From assembly GCA_018711775.1 (NCBI GenBank), contig DVHV01000078.1, positions 1-20,874 on the forward strand: a DNA stretch of 20,874 nt. The letters run 5' to 3'. This document shows, in pieces, positions 1-6,763 of this stretch. A model generated the notes under the pieces. The model was not told the DNA's origin. It worked only from the letters and a program-made list of their open reading frames with translations, and ran no database searches. The position numbers and the translations under genes are program-made. The stretch is from Candidatus Onthocola stercoravium (lineage in GTDB: Bacteria > Bacillota_I > Bacilli_A > RF39 > UBA660). Position 1 is the stretch's first letter. The number at the start of each line of letters is the position of its first letter.

Positions 1-117
1 CAAATAGCAACAGCCAAAAGAATGATATCTTTAGGAAGTAATGATGAATTTATTTCAAAGGCAACTGGATTGTCAATAAATGAAATTAATGCTTTAAGAA
101 AAAAGATGCAATTATAA
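1..117 (+). CDS. Rpn/PD-(D/E)XK family protein, C-terminal 38 residues only (cut by window start)
   Basis: The reading frame is open from base 1 and stops at TAA 115-117. The visible tail (QIATAKRMISLGSNDEF..., then TGLSINEINALRKK) matches the C-terminal helix-turn-helix-like tail of Rpn recombination-promoting nuclease / putative transposase proteins, usually of the form AKxMLxxGxxxExIxxxTGLSxxEIxxL. The nuclease domain would lie upstream of the window, so I cannot tell whether this copy is complete. Its first 81 bases are identical to 300-380, inside the next gene, so the locus carries a tandem duplication with a 299-bp period. Family assignment rests on this short tail only. Confidence 0.6.
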   Translation, partial: QIATAKRMISLGSNDEFISKATGLSINEINALRKKMQL

Positions 118-409
118 TGATTTAAATAAGGAAGTATATGAGAAAAGAAAATAAATTAGTAGAAGAATCTTTAGCTTTTGTCAAAGCATATATGGCGGAT
201 AAGTCAAATGATAATTATGGCTCGCATTATCAATTGGAACTAGATTATGCCTATGAAGATGGACAAAAGGATGGTATGAAAAATGGTGCTAAAAACAACC
301 AAATAGCAACAGCCAAAAGAATGATATCTTTAGGAAGTAATGATGAATTTATTTCAAAGGCAACTGGATTGTCAATAAATAAAATTAAAGCTTTAAGAAA
401 AGAGATGTA
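1..409 (+). repeat. Tandem direct repeat, 299-bp period, copies 1-110 and 300-409
   Basis: Bases 1-81 and 300-380 are identical. After that, 82 (g) differs from 381 (a) and 90 (t) from 389 (a), and a few more changes appear near the two stop codons. The first copy is truncated by the window edge, so the unit is at least 110 bp and may be the full 299 bp. Near-identity implies a recent duplication or ongoing gene conversion. Confidence 0.9.
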
Positions 410-410
410 A
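138..410 (+). CDS. Free-standing Rpn-type C-terminal domain protein (90 aa), duplicated fragment or RpnS-like small protein
   Basis: This 90-residue frame lacks the PD-(D/E)XK nuclease domain that makes up most of an Rpn protein (usually about 250-330 aa) and keeps only the C-terminal part: a charged helix, a K/G-rich linker (DGQKDGMKNGAKNN, about residues 40-53), and the tail QIATAKRMISLGSNDEF...TGLSINKIKALRKEM. The start is ATG 138 with an AAGGAAG ribosome binding site five bases upstream, so translation looks possible. Residues 55-81 match the preceding partial gene exactly. In some bacteria the Rpn C-terminal domain is made separately from an internal start and acts as an inhibitor of the full-length nuclease; this ORF could be a duplicated version of that, or simply debris from duplication. 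A short frame ending at 154 (DLNKEVYEKRK) resembles the linker upstream of this domain in Rpn proteins, which favours a frameshifted remnant. Function undecided. Confidence 0.5.
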   Translation: MRKENKLVEESLAFVKAYMADKSNDNYGSHYQLELDYAYEDGQKDGMKNGAKNNQIATAKRMISLGSNDEFISKATGLSINKIKALRKEM

Positions 411-419
411 CTCTTTTTC

Positions 420-448
420 TTGTTTTTTTTGGGCTTTAATTGTACAAT
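420..448 (+). promoter_or_regulatory. Candidate promoter for the ZIP-to-CPBP gene run
   Basis: TTGTTT (420-425), a 17-bp spacer, then TACAAT (443-448). The spacing is ideal but the -35 box matches only half of TTGACA. The start codon at 466 would leave a very short leader. Weak call. Confidence 0.3.
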
Positions 449-465
449 ATTCTTGGTGGTTATAA

Positions 466-1182
466 ATGGCATTGTTATTAACACTAATTAGTGGTTTATT
501 TTTTTTGATAGGAATTATCGTTTATAAATTTATTAAGCATAAAAAGGAACTTACAATTGGAGCAATGGGTTGTGCTTTTGTGGTAATTATTGGTCTTATT
601 GCTTTAGATTTAATACCAGAATTGATAGAAATTAAAAAGTGGTATTCAATTATTTTTGTAGTTATTGGTTTAGTTTTCTTGGTATTAATCGATAAACTTA
701 TTCCACATCATCATCATAATCATAAAGAAAACGATGAAGATACTCATGAACATCAAGAACATTTAGAACATATTGGTTTTATTACAATACTTGCTTTACT
801 TTTACACAATATGGTTGAAGGTATGGCTTTATATAGTGTTAGTGTTAATAATTTGGAAAGTGGTATTTTGATGTGTTTAGGTATTGGTTTACACAATTTG
901 CCATTTGGTTTTCAAATAGCAAACTACAGCAATAAAACAAGCAATAAATTGGCAACATTATTGTTAGTTGTCTCTGGTTTAATTGGTGGTTTAATCATTT
1001 ATTCTTTTGGCAGTATAAGTGAATTTGTAACTGGTATTATAATTGCTCTTACACTAGGAATGATACTTTATATATTATTTTTTGAATTATTACAAGAAGT
1101 TTGGAATAATATAAAGCATAATGCTACTTTTTGTGGTATAATTATAGGGATTCTAATATTAGTATTAATTAACTTGATATAA
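466..1182 (+). CDS. ZIP-family-like divalent metal transporter
   Basis: A 238-residue polytopic membrane protein with about eight hydrophobic segments, resembling ZIP (SLC39-type) Zn/Fe/Mn uptake proteins. A His/acid-rich cytoplasmic-type loop (residues 81-102, HHHHNHKENDEDTHEHQEH) sits between the third and fourth segments, where ZIPs usually carry metal-binding His. The fourth segment has the canonical HN-x-x-EG (H114, N115, E118). The fifth has H143-N-L-P-F147-G, where most ZIPs have HxxPEG; the Glu that bridges the two metals in the canonical site is Phe here. It therefore belongs to a divergent ZIP branch or has altered selectivity. The start is ATG 466 behind a weak GGTGG. It is first in a plus-strand run, 14 bp before the SDR gene. 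Metal specificity cannot be read from the sequence. Confidence 0.8.
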   Translation: MALLLTLISGLFFLIGIIVYKFIKHKKELTIGAMGCAFVVIIGLIALDLIPELIEIKKWYSIIFVVIGLVFLVLIDKLIPHHHHNHKENDEDTHEHQEHLEHIGFITILALLLHNMVEGMALYSVSVNNLESGILMCLGIGLHNLPFGFQIANYSNKTSNKLATLLLVVSGLIGGLIIYSFGSISEFVTGIIIALTLGMILYILFFELLQEVWNNIKHNATFCGIIIGILILVLINLI

Positions 1183-1196
1183 AGGAGGAAGAGGAG

Positions 1197-2111
1197 TTGA
1201 AAAAGGTATTAGTAACTGGTGCTGCTGGTAGTGTTGGTGTACATGTTATTAAATATTTACTCGCTGAGGGAAAATATGAAATTACTGCTCTTGATTTGAA
1301 AAATAAAAACGTATTTAAAAGAATGCGTAGATTTAGAAAAAGAATAAATATATTATATGGCGATGTTAATGATCGAGTTTTAATCGAAGCTTTAGTTAAA
1401 GATCACGATATAATTATTCATTTAGCTTCTAGTTTACCGCCGCTTTCTGATATGAAAAAAGGTCTTTCAGAAATAATTGATTTTGATGGAACTGAAAATA
1501 TTGTTAGAGCTATTAGTTATTATAATCCAAAGTGTCATTTATTTTTTGCTTCTACTACAAGTATGTATAAGACAACAGAAAATCCAACGGTTAAAACCAA
1601 AATAGAGTTAGATGAATATGATTATTTTGCTCAAGCAAAATACAAAGCAGAGTTGTTAATTAAAGATAAGTTAAAGAATTACACAATTTATCGTATTCCT
1701 TTAGTTTTAAGTAATCCTTTATGTGAACCTTTTATGTATCATGTTAAAAAGGATATGATTATTGATTGTATAACTAAAGAAGATGCCGCATATGCATTTG
1801 TTAAGGGAATTAAATATATAAGTGATATAAATCGAAAGACTTTTAATGTTACTGGAGAAGAAACAGTTAAAGTTAGAGATTTATATGATAAGATGTTGGA
1901 GATAAATGGTTTAACTTTTAAATATGTCTTAAGTCGAATTTTCTTGGAAAAAAATTATTATAGTCCAGTTTGTGCTGATAAAGATGAATTAAATAATATT
2001 ATTAATTATCGTAATGATTCGTTAGCAGAATACTATAATAGACTTAGAAGTCGTGCTAAAAAAAGAAAATTTGCTAGATTTTTAGCTAAGCCATTTGTAA
2101 AAAATAAATAA
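1197..2111 (+). CDS. Atypical NAD(P)-dependent epimerase/dehydratase-type SDR
   Basis: 304 residues with an N-terminal Rossmann fold. It shows the dinucleotide motif GAAGSVG (residues 8-14), the acidic end of the second strand (ALDL), GDVND (adenine pocket) and HLASS, then FFASTTSMY with the usual Ser/Thr. The family's YxxxK catalytic pair reads F144-A-Q-A-K148: the position four before the Lys is Phe, with Tyr143 one residue earlier. Either the active site is shifted or the protein is not a standard oxidoreductase. The basic C-terminal tail (about residues 280-304, many Arg/Lys) could contact membrane or RNA. The start is TTG 1197, chosen because AAAGGAGG lies eight bases upstream and the next ATG would delete the Rossmann motif. 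The stop overlaps the next start by one base (TAATG), so it is probably coupled to the patatin gene. Substrate unknown. Confidence 0.8.
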   Translation: MKKVLVTGAAGSVGVHVIKYLLAEGKYEITALDLKNKNVFKRMRRFRKRINILYGDVNDRVLIEALVKDHDIIIHLASSLPPLSDMKKGLSEIIDFDGTENIVRAISYYNPKCHLFFASTTSMYKTTENPTVKTKIELDEYDYFAQAKYKAELLIKDKLKNYTIYRIPLVLSNPLCEPFMYHVKKDMIIDCITKEDAAYAFVKGIKYISDINRKTFNVTGEETVKVRDLYDKMLEINGLTFKYVLSRIFLEKNYYSPVCADKDELNNIINYRNDSLAEYYNRLRSRAKKRKFARFLAKPFVKNK

Positions 2112-3142
2112 TGACTGGACTTGCTTTAGCAGGTGGTGGAGTTCGCGGCGCTTATCAAATTGGAGTTTATTTAGCTTTAAAGAAGTGTCATATTAAAATT
2201 GATGGTTTTGTTGGTACAAGTATTGGTGCTTTTAATGCAGCAATGTTAGCAGCAGGAAGAGATCGAGAATTATTGAAATTTTGGCAAAATGTCGATGTTG
2301 GTATGATTTTGGGATTAAGTGATAAATTAATTGCGGAACTAAAGGAAAATAAATTGGATTATGGATTAATTAAAGAAGGTTTTAATAGTTTTAAACAAAT
2401 ACTTATTAATAAAGGATTAAGTACGGATAAAATGCAAACTTTATTAAGAGAGCTTAATATTGCTGAAACTTTATATAAATCTAAAAAGGATTTTGGGTTA
2501 GTAACAGTAAGATTTGGTGATTTAAAACCATTGTATTTATTTAAAAATGATATTCCTCCAGCTAGGCTTAATGACTATATATTAGCTAGTTGTTATTTGC
2601 CAATATTCAAGATGGAAAAAATTATCGATAATAATTATTATTTAGATGGGGGATTTTATGATAATGTTCCAGCGAATGCTCTATTAAATAAAGGTTATAA
2701 TAAAGTATATGCGGTAGATTTGGAAGCCATTGGTATAAAAAGACCTTATTTAGATAAAAAGAAGATTGTTGAAATAAAGCCATCTCGGAAATTAGGAAGT
2801 ATTTTAAATTATAATTTAGAAAAAATTCAGGATAATATTAAATTAGGATATTATGATGCTTTAAAGATAGTTAAAAATTATGATGGGTATAAGTTTATTT
2901 TTAAAGTAAGAGGTAATTGGTATTATAAATGGTTAATTAGAAATGTAAGTAAAACGACACTAAAAGAAATGCAAAGATTTTTTAGAACTAAGGATAATAA
3001 AAAATTAGTTATTAAGGCTTTAGAATATGTAATGCGGCAGGAAGAATTCAATTATTTTGAAGTATATATTCCTTATAAAGTTATTAGAAAAATTCAAGGT
3101 AGAAAGAAATACGGAGTTTATCGGTTTATTAATCAATTATAA
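2111..3142 (+). CDS. Patatin-like phospholipase (RssA-like serine lipase)
   Basis: 343 residues. The patatin Ser/Asp dyad and oxyanion loop are complete: GGGVRGAY (residues 8-15, oxyanion hole), GTSIG with nucleophile Ser37, and DGG with Asp179. Patatins hydrolyse acyl esters of membrane lipids; the region after about residue 240 is basic and aromatic-rich and may be a membrane-binding tail. No signal peptide or transmembrane segment is visible, so a cytoplasmic, membrane-peripheral location is expected. There is no Shine-Dalgarno; ATG 2111 overlaps the TAA of the SDR gene, so expression probably depends on translational coupling. The pairing of an SDR with a lipase suggests a shared lipid-related job, but that is inference. 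Confidence 0.88.
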   Translation: MTGLALAGGGVRGAYQIGVYLALKKCHIKIDGFVGTSIGAFNAAMLAAGRDRELLKFWQNVDVGMILGLSDKLIAELKENKLDYGLIKEGFNSFKQILINKGLSTDKMQTLLRELNIAETLYKSKKDFGLVTVRFGDLKPLYLFKNDIPPARLNDYILASCYLPIFKMEKIIDNNYYLDGGFYDNVPANALLNKGYNKVYAVDLEAIGIKRPYLDKKKIVEIKPSRKLGSILNYNLEKIQDNIKLGYYDALKIVKNYDGYKFIFKVRGNWYYKWLIRNVSKTTLKEMQRFFRTKDNKKLVIKALEYVMRQEEFNYFEVYIPYKVIRKIQGRKKYGVYRFINQL

Positions 3143-3155
3143 TTTTGAGGTAGTT

Positions 3156-4526
3156 ATGAAGTTAAAACTTAGTAAGACAGGTAAAATAATATTAGCAGTT
3201 AGTATACTTTTAATAGGAGTATTAATACTTTTTATTTATTATAGACAGGAAAATAGTGGTAGTGTTCATAAAATGGAATCTAATGAATTTTACGATATTA
3301 AAATTGATTATGATAAAACTGGTATTAAAAGTATAGATGAAAAAATTGCTAATTTTGTTAAAAATAAAGAAAAAAGTTTTATTGATATAGTTGATACATC
3401 TGGTAATATACAAACTAGTAAATATAATTTGATTATTAATACTAATACTAGTAATTACAATGATGTTATTAGTGTACATGCTTTAAGTTATGCTTATACT
3501 GGTGGAGCACATTATACTAGGGAAGAGGAAAGTTTCGTTTATGATCAGAAGAAAAAGAAATATTTAACTTTTTTAGATATTTTAGTTGATGAAGATTTTA
3601 ATAAAATTAGTTTTCTTGTTTTGGAAGCAATTTATGATTATGCTAATGAGAGAAAAATCGTTTTAAATGAAGAATGGGTTAGTGAAGGAACTAATTATAG
3701 TGATGCAAATTATCAGCATTTCTCTTTTGATGAAGAAGGATTAAATATAAGTTTTTCGCCATATCAAATTGCTAGTTGGGCAGATGGGGAAATAAATATA
3801 AGTATTCCTTATAAAAAGTTGCATGGAATTTTAAAAGTAGAGTATTTAACAGAAGATATTGATACAAGTATAGATACGATAATTAAACCGGGATATAGAG
3901 ATTTAGAACAATTTAAAGATAAGAAATTGATTGCTTTTACTTTTGATGATGGCCCTAATAACAAGACTACAAGTAGGTTGTTGGATGGACTTGGAGAATA
4001 TAATGCAAAGGTTACTTTCTTTGTTTTGGGGAGTAGAGTAGAAAATAATAAGGAAGTTTTAAAGAAGGCTTATGAAGAAGGTAATCAAATAGGATCTCAT
4101 ACGTATAATCATTTAAATTTGTTCTTGTTGAATGATGAAGAGATATTATCAGAAGTTAATGCTACTAATTCAGTAGTGGAAGAGGTAATTGGAGTAAGAC
4201 CAAATTTACTTAGACCACCTTATGGTAATATAAATGACCATATTAAGTCTTTGGCAAATATGCATATAATAAATTGGAATGTCGATACGGAAGATTGGAA
4301 ACTTAAAGATCGTAATTTAATTAAAGATAAGATAATTGCTGATGCCCATGATGGAGCAATTGTATTACTTCATGATATCTATACAGAATCGGTTGAAGGT
4401 GCTCTCTTGGCAATGAAAGAGTTAGAAAAAGAAAATTATGCTTTTGTTACAATCGAAGAAATGGTACAATTAAGAGGGGTTAATTTAGATTACGATACGA
4501 CTTATTTTAATTTTTTAAAGGAGTGA
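3156..4526 (+). CDS. Membrane-anchored polysaccharide deacetylase with DUF3298/DUF4163-type N-terminal domain (PdaC-like)
   Basis: 456 residues: a short basic N-terminus, one membrane anchor (residues about 8-28), an extracytoplasmic domain resembling the DUF4163/DUF3298 part of Bacillus PdaC (about 45-245), then a NodB deacetylase domain (about 258-445). NodB motifs are all present: TFDDGP with metal-binding D264-D265, H315-T-Y-N-H319, RPPYG with R353, NWNVDTEDW, and LLHD with H406. It should remove N-acetyl groups from a cell-wall glycan, probably peptidoglycan, which commonly lowers lysozyme sensitivity. An upstream in-frame ATG at 3057 lies inside the patatin gene; ATG 3156 is preferred because it has TGAGG five bases upstream and gives a proper signal anchor. 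The stop TGA lies in the ribosome binding region of the next gene. Confidence 0.9.
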   Translation: MKLKLSKTGKIILAVSILLIGVLILFIYYRQENSGSVHKMESNEFYDIKIDYDKTGIKSIDEKIANFVKNKEKSFIDIVDTSGNIQTSKYNLIINTNTSNYNDVISVHALSYAYTGGAHYTREEESFVYDQKKKKYLTFLDILVDEDFNKISFLVLEAIYDYANERKIVLNEEWVSEGTNYSDANYQHFSFDEEGLNISFSPYQIASWADGEINISIPYKKLHGILKVEYLTEDIDTSIDTIIKPGYRDLEQFKDKKLIAFTFDDGPNNKTTSRLLDGLGEYNAKVTFFVLGSRVENNKEVLKKAYEEGNQIGSHTYNHLNLFLLNDEEILSEVNATNSVVEEVIGVRPNLLRPPYGNINDHIKSLANMHIINWNVDTEDWKLKDRNLIKDKIIADAHDGAIVLLHDIYTESVEGALLAMKELEKENYAFVTIEEMVQLRGVNLDYDTTYFNFLKE

Positions 4527-4532
4527 GGAAAA

Positions 4533-5252
4533 ATGGGAAGAGCATATGAAGTTAGAAAAGCCAGTATTCAAAAGACTGGAGCTGCAAAAGGAAAATTATA
4601 TACGACTTTTGCAAAAGAAATATATTTGGCGGCGCATAAGGGAAGTCCTAATCCAGATGCTAATGTAGTATTAAAAAGATTGATCGATAAAGCTAAAAAG
4701 CAACAAGTACCTAATGATATTATCAATAGAGCAATTGATAAAGCCAAAGGTTTAGGACAAGATGAATATCATGAAGTTATGTATGAAGGGTTTGGACCTG
4801 GAGCAGCAACTTTGATGATTAAGTGTTTAACAGATAATGTCAATAGAACTGTTGGTATGGTTAGAGCAGCTTTTAATAAGGTTAATAAAAGTTTGGGAGT
4901 AACTAATTCAGTTGCTTATAACTATGAACATTTAGGAATATTATCGTTTAAATATGATAATGAAGAAGCAGTATTTGATGCTTTACTTAATGCTGGTATT
5001 GAAATAAATGATATTGAGAATGAAGATGGAGAAATAGTATTATATCTTAGTCCGGGAGATGTCAATAAGGCTAAGGATGAGCTCGAAAAACTAATTCCTA
5101 ATATCGAATATGACCTAGATGAAGTTGGTTATTATGCTAAAGAAAATATTACTTTAACTGGGGAAGATAAAGAGTTATTTGATCGACTTTATAAATTACT
5201 TGATGATATTGAAGATGTATCAGAAATATATACTAATGTAAATATGGATTAA
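4533..5252 (+). CDS. YebC/PmpR (TACO1) family protein
   Basis: 239 residues, normal family length. It begins MGRAYEVRKASIQKTGAAKGKL, the variant N-terminus seen in one branch of YebC proteins (the usual one being MAGHSKW). It continues with the conserved FAKEIYLAAHKGSPNPDAN, VPNDIINRAIDKAKG, YEGFGPGAATLMI and a C-terminal VNMD-like tail. The family was long annotated as a transcriptional regulator; several members, including the mitochondrial homologue TACO1, are now known to help ribosomes through difficult stretches such as polyproline. The start ATG 4533 has AAGGAG within the end of the deacetylase gene, a six-base gap that implies co-transcription. Its place in an envelope operon is unexplained. 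Confidence 0.93.
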   Translation: MGRAYEVRKASIQKTGAAKGKLYTTFAKEIYLAAHKGSPNPDANVVLKRLIDKAKKQQVPNDIINRAIDKAKGLGQDEYHEVMYEGFGPGAATLMIKCLTDNVNRTVGMVRAAFNKVNKSLGVTNSVAYNYEHLGILSFKYDNEEAVFDALLNAGIEINDIENEDGEIVLYLSPGDVNKAKDELEKLIPNIEYDLDEVGYYAKENITLTGEDKELFDRLYKLLDDIEDVSEIYTNVNMD

Positions 5253-5254
5253 TT

Positions 5255-6634
5255 ATGGAAAAGAAAACTTGGAAATTAATTACGATAATCTTTGTCAGTT
5301 TATTGTTATTTTATGGGATATTACTTGTTTTTGGTGGTAATATTGCAGGGCTTTTGTATCAAGCATTATTTTATGGCAAATATAATACAATGTTTATTTC
5401 AGAGATAGTTTTGTTAATTTTTGCTTTAGTAATGTTAGCAGTAAGAAAGAGACTCAATATTTTAAAACCGCAAGGTAAATCGATTGTTTATGGCATTAAA
5501 AGAGGAATTCCGATATTTGTTGTCAGTCTTATTAGTTTAATGAGCAGTTTAACAGGAATAATGGGAGAAGAATTAAATGTTCCTAATTTAATTAGTTTAA
5601 TTATTCTAGCAGTTACTATTGGAATGGCTGAAGAATTTTTCTTTCGAGGATTTATTCAAGGCGAAATAGTTGATGCTTATGGTAAGAGTAGAAAACAAGT
5701 TATTATATCTGTTGTTGTAAGTGGGGTAATATTTGGTTTAGTTCATTTAACAAATGCGTTAAGTGGACAAGATATTATTACAACTCTTATGCAAGTAATA
5801 CAAGCATCTAGTTTAGGAATACTTTTAGGTTCTATTTACTTTATAACCAAAAATATTTGGTCAGTGGTATTTTTGCATGCGTTTTATGATTTTGCTATCA
5901 TGCTAGGTGAAGTGAATAGTTATAAGGATTGCATCAATAGTACAGATATATCGATGGTTATGTTAATATTTACTTTGGTTGCATCTTTAGTTTATGTAGT
6001 AATCTATTTAGTGGGGGCTTATCTCAACTTGCAAAAAAGACATGTAAATGAATATATCAAAGAAGAAGTAACTGATGAAATAATAGTTAAAGATAGGGAA
6101 AATGCTACGAAGGCTAAGAAACTTGTCGTTGTAGTAATTGTTCTTTTGTTCTTGGTATCTCCTTTGATCCCTGCAGATGAAGTTGAAAACTTTCAAATTT
6201 GTTATACATATGAAAATGTGGATATAAATGGTGAAGTTAATTTTGCCCTTGATAATGAATTTGTTTTAAATGATGTAAAGTTATATGTCGATGATCATAA
6301 TTTAGTTATGGAAAGTAATGATGGAGAATATAAAACAGTTATTGAAACATTAGAAGATGATATATATGATATCTATGTTTACGAGTTGGATAATAACTAT
6401 CATATTTTACTTAATGCTAATGAAATTTTATATTATGGAGTAGTAAGTAAGGATAGTGTAGCTATTACAAGTGAGTTTACAAGTATCTTAATTAATAGTT
6501 TTCAAAAATATGATGTACCAGAAATTATGGACATGGGTAAATTCGAAAGTAATGATGGAGTGTATCCACTTATAAAAAGTTATGTAAGTGATTACTTTAT
6601 TATAAAAGATAATGTAGTAATGGTAATTGAGTAA
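5255..6634 (+). CDS. CPBP family intramembrane glutamic protease with C-terminal extracytoplasmic domain
   Basis: 459 residues. The N-terminal two-thirds hold about eight membrane segments with the three CPBP (Abi/Rce1-like) motifs: E126-E127-F-F-F-R131, the FGLVH motif with H164, and H208-A-F-Y-D212. These residues form the intramembrane protease site. A charged linker (about 257-285) leads to one further membrane segment (about 286-304) and then a soluble domain of about 150 residues, rich in Asp, Glu, Tyr and beta-strand-like stretches, that I do not recognise; most CPBP proteins end shortly after the catalytic bundle. The start ATG 5255 is two bases after the yebC-family stop, with only a weak GGAT as ribosome binding site, so translation may be coupled. 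It is the last gene before a terminator. The target is unknown; CPBP proteins process prenylated or signal-type peptides and bacteriocin-like substrates. Confidence 0.88.
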   Translation: MEKKTWKLITIIFVSLLLFYGILLVFGGNIAGLLYQALFYGKYNTMFISEIVLLIFALVMLAVRKRLNILKPQGKSIVYGIKRGIPIFVVSLISLMSSLTGIMGEELNVPNLISLIILAVTIGMAEEFFFRGFIQGEIVDAYGKSRKQVIISVVVSGVIFGLVHLTNALSGQDIITTLMQVIQASSLGILLGSIYFITKNIWSVVFLHAFYDFAIMLGEVNSYKDCINSTDISMVMLIFTLVASLVYVVIYLVGAYLNLQKRHVNEYIKEEVTDEIIVKDRENATKAKKLVVVVIVLLFLVSPLIPADEVENFQICYTYENVDINGEVNFALDNEFVLNDVKLYVDDHNLVMESNDGEYKTVIETLEDDIYDIYVYELDNNYHILLNANEILYYGVVSKDSVAITSEFTSILINSFQKYDVPEIMDMGKFESNDGVYPLIKSYVSDYFIIKDNVVMVIE

Positions 6635-6641
6635 ATGCTAG

Positions 6642-6666
6642 AGCACTATTTTTTGGTGCTTTTTTA
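6642..6666 (+). terminator. Intrinsic terminator after the CPBP gene
   Basis: AGCAC (6642-6646) pairs with GTGCT (6656-6660) across a nine-base loop, followed by a run of T from 6660. It lies eight bases after the CPBP stop and closes the 466-6634 gene run. Confidence 0.75.
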
Positions 6667-6702
6667 TTTTTTAAAAATAAGACAAAAAGTAGTGTAAATC
6701 TG

Positions 6703-6743
6703 TATAATAAATATATATAAAAAATAATGGTTAGTGGTATAAT
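6703..6743 (+). promoter_or_regulatory. Candidate promoter region for the LTA synthase-asparagine synthase pair
   Basis: Two -10-like hexamers occur: TATAAT at 6703-6708, and TATAAT at 6738-6743 preceded by TGG (6735-6737), an extended -10. Neither has a convincing -35 at 17 bp. The second lies about 20 bp before the ATG, so it would give a very short leader. Confidence 0.5.
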
Positions 6744-6763
6744 AATATATATTGGTGAGTATT

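Noticed and set aside
138..410. Considered a complete insertion sequence or transposase gene
   Set aside because: No terminal inverted repeats or catalytic domain are visible; only the C-terminal tail of the Rpn family is present.
3057..3155. Upstream in-frame ATG giving the deacetylase 33 extra N-terminal residues
   Set aside because: It lies inside the patatin gene, lacks a Shine-Dalgarno, and would push the signal anchor away from the N-terminus. ATG 3156 has TGAGG and a normal anchor.
6752..6763. TTG start for the LTA synthase-like gene
   Set aside because: The TTG overlaps the GGTGAG that serves as RBS for ATG 6764.
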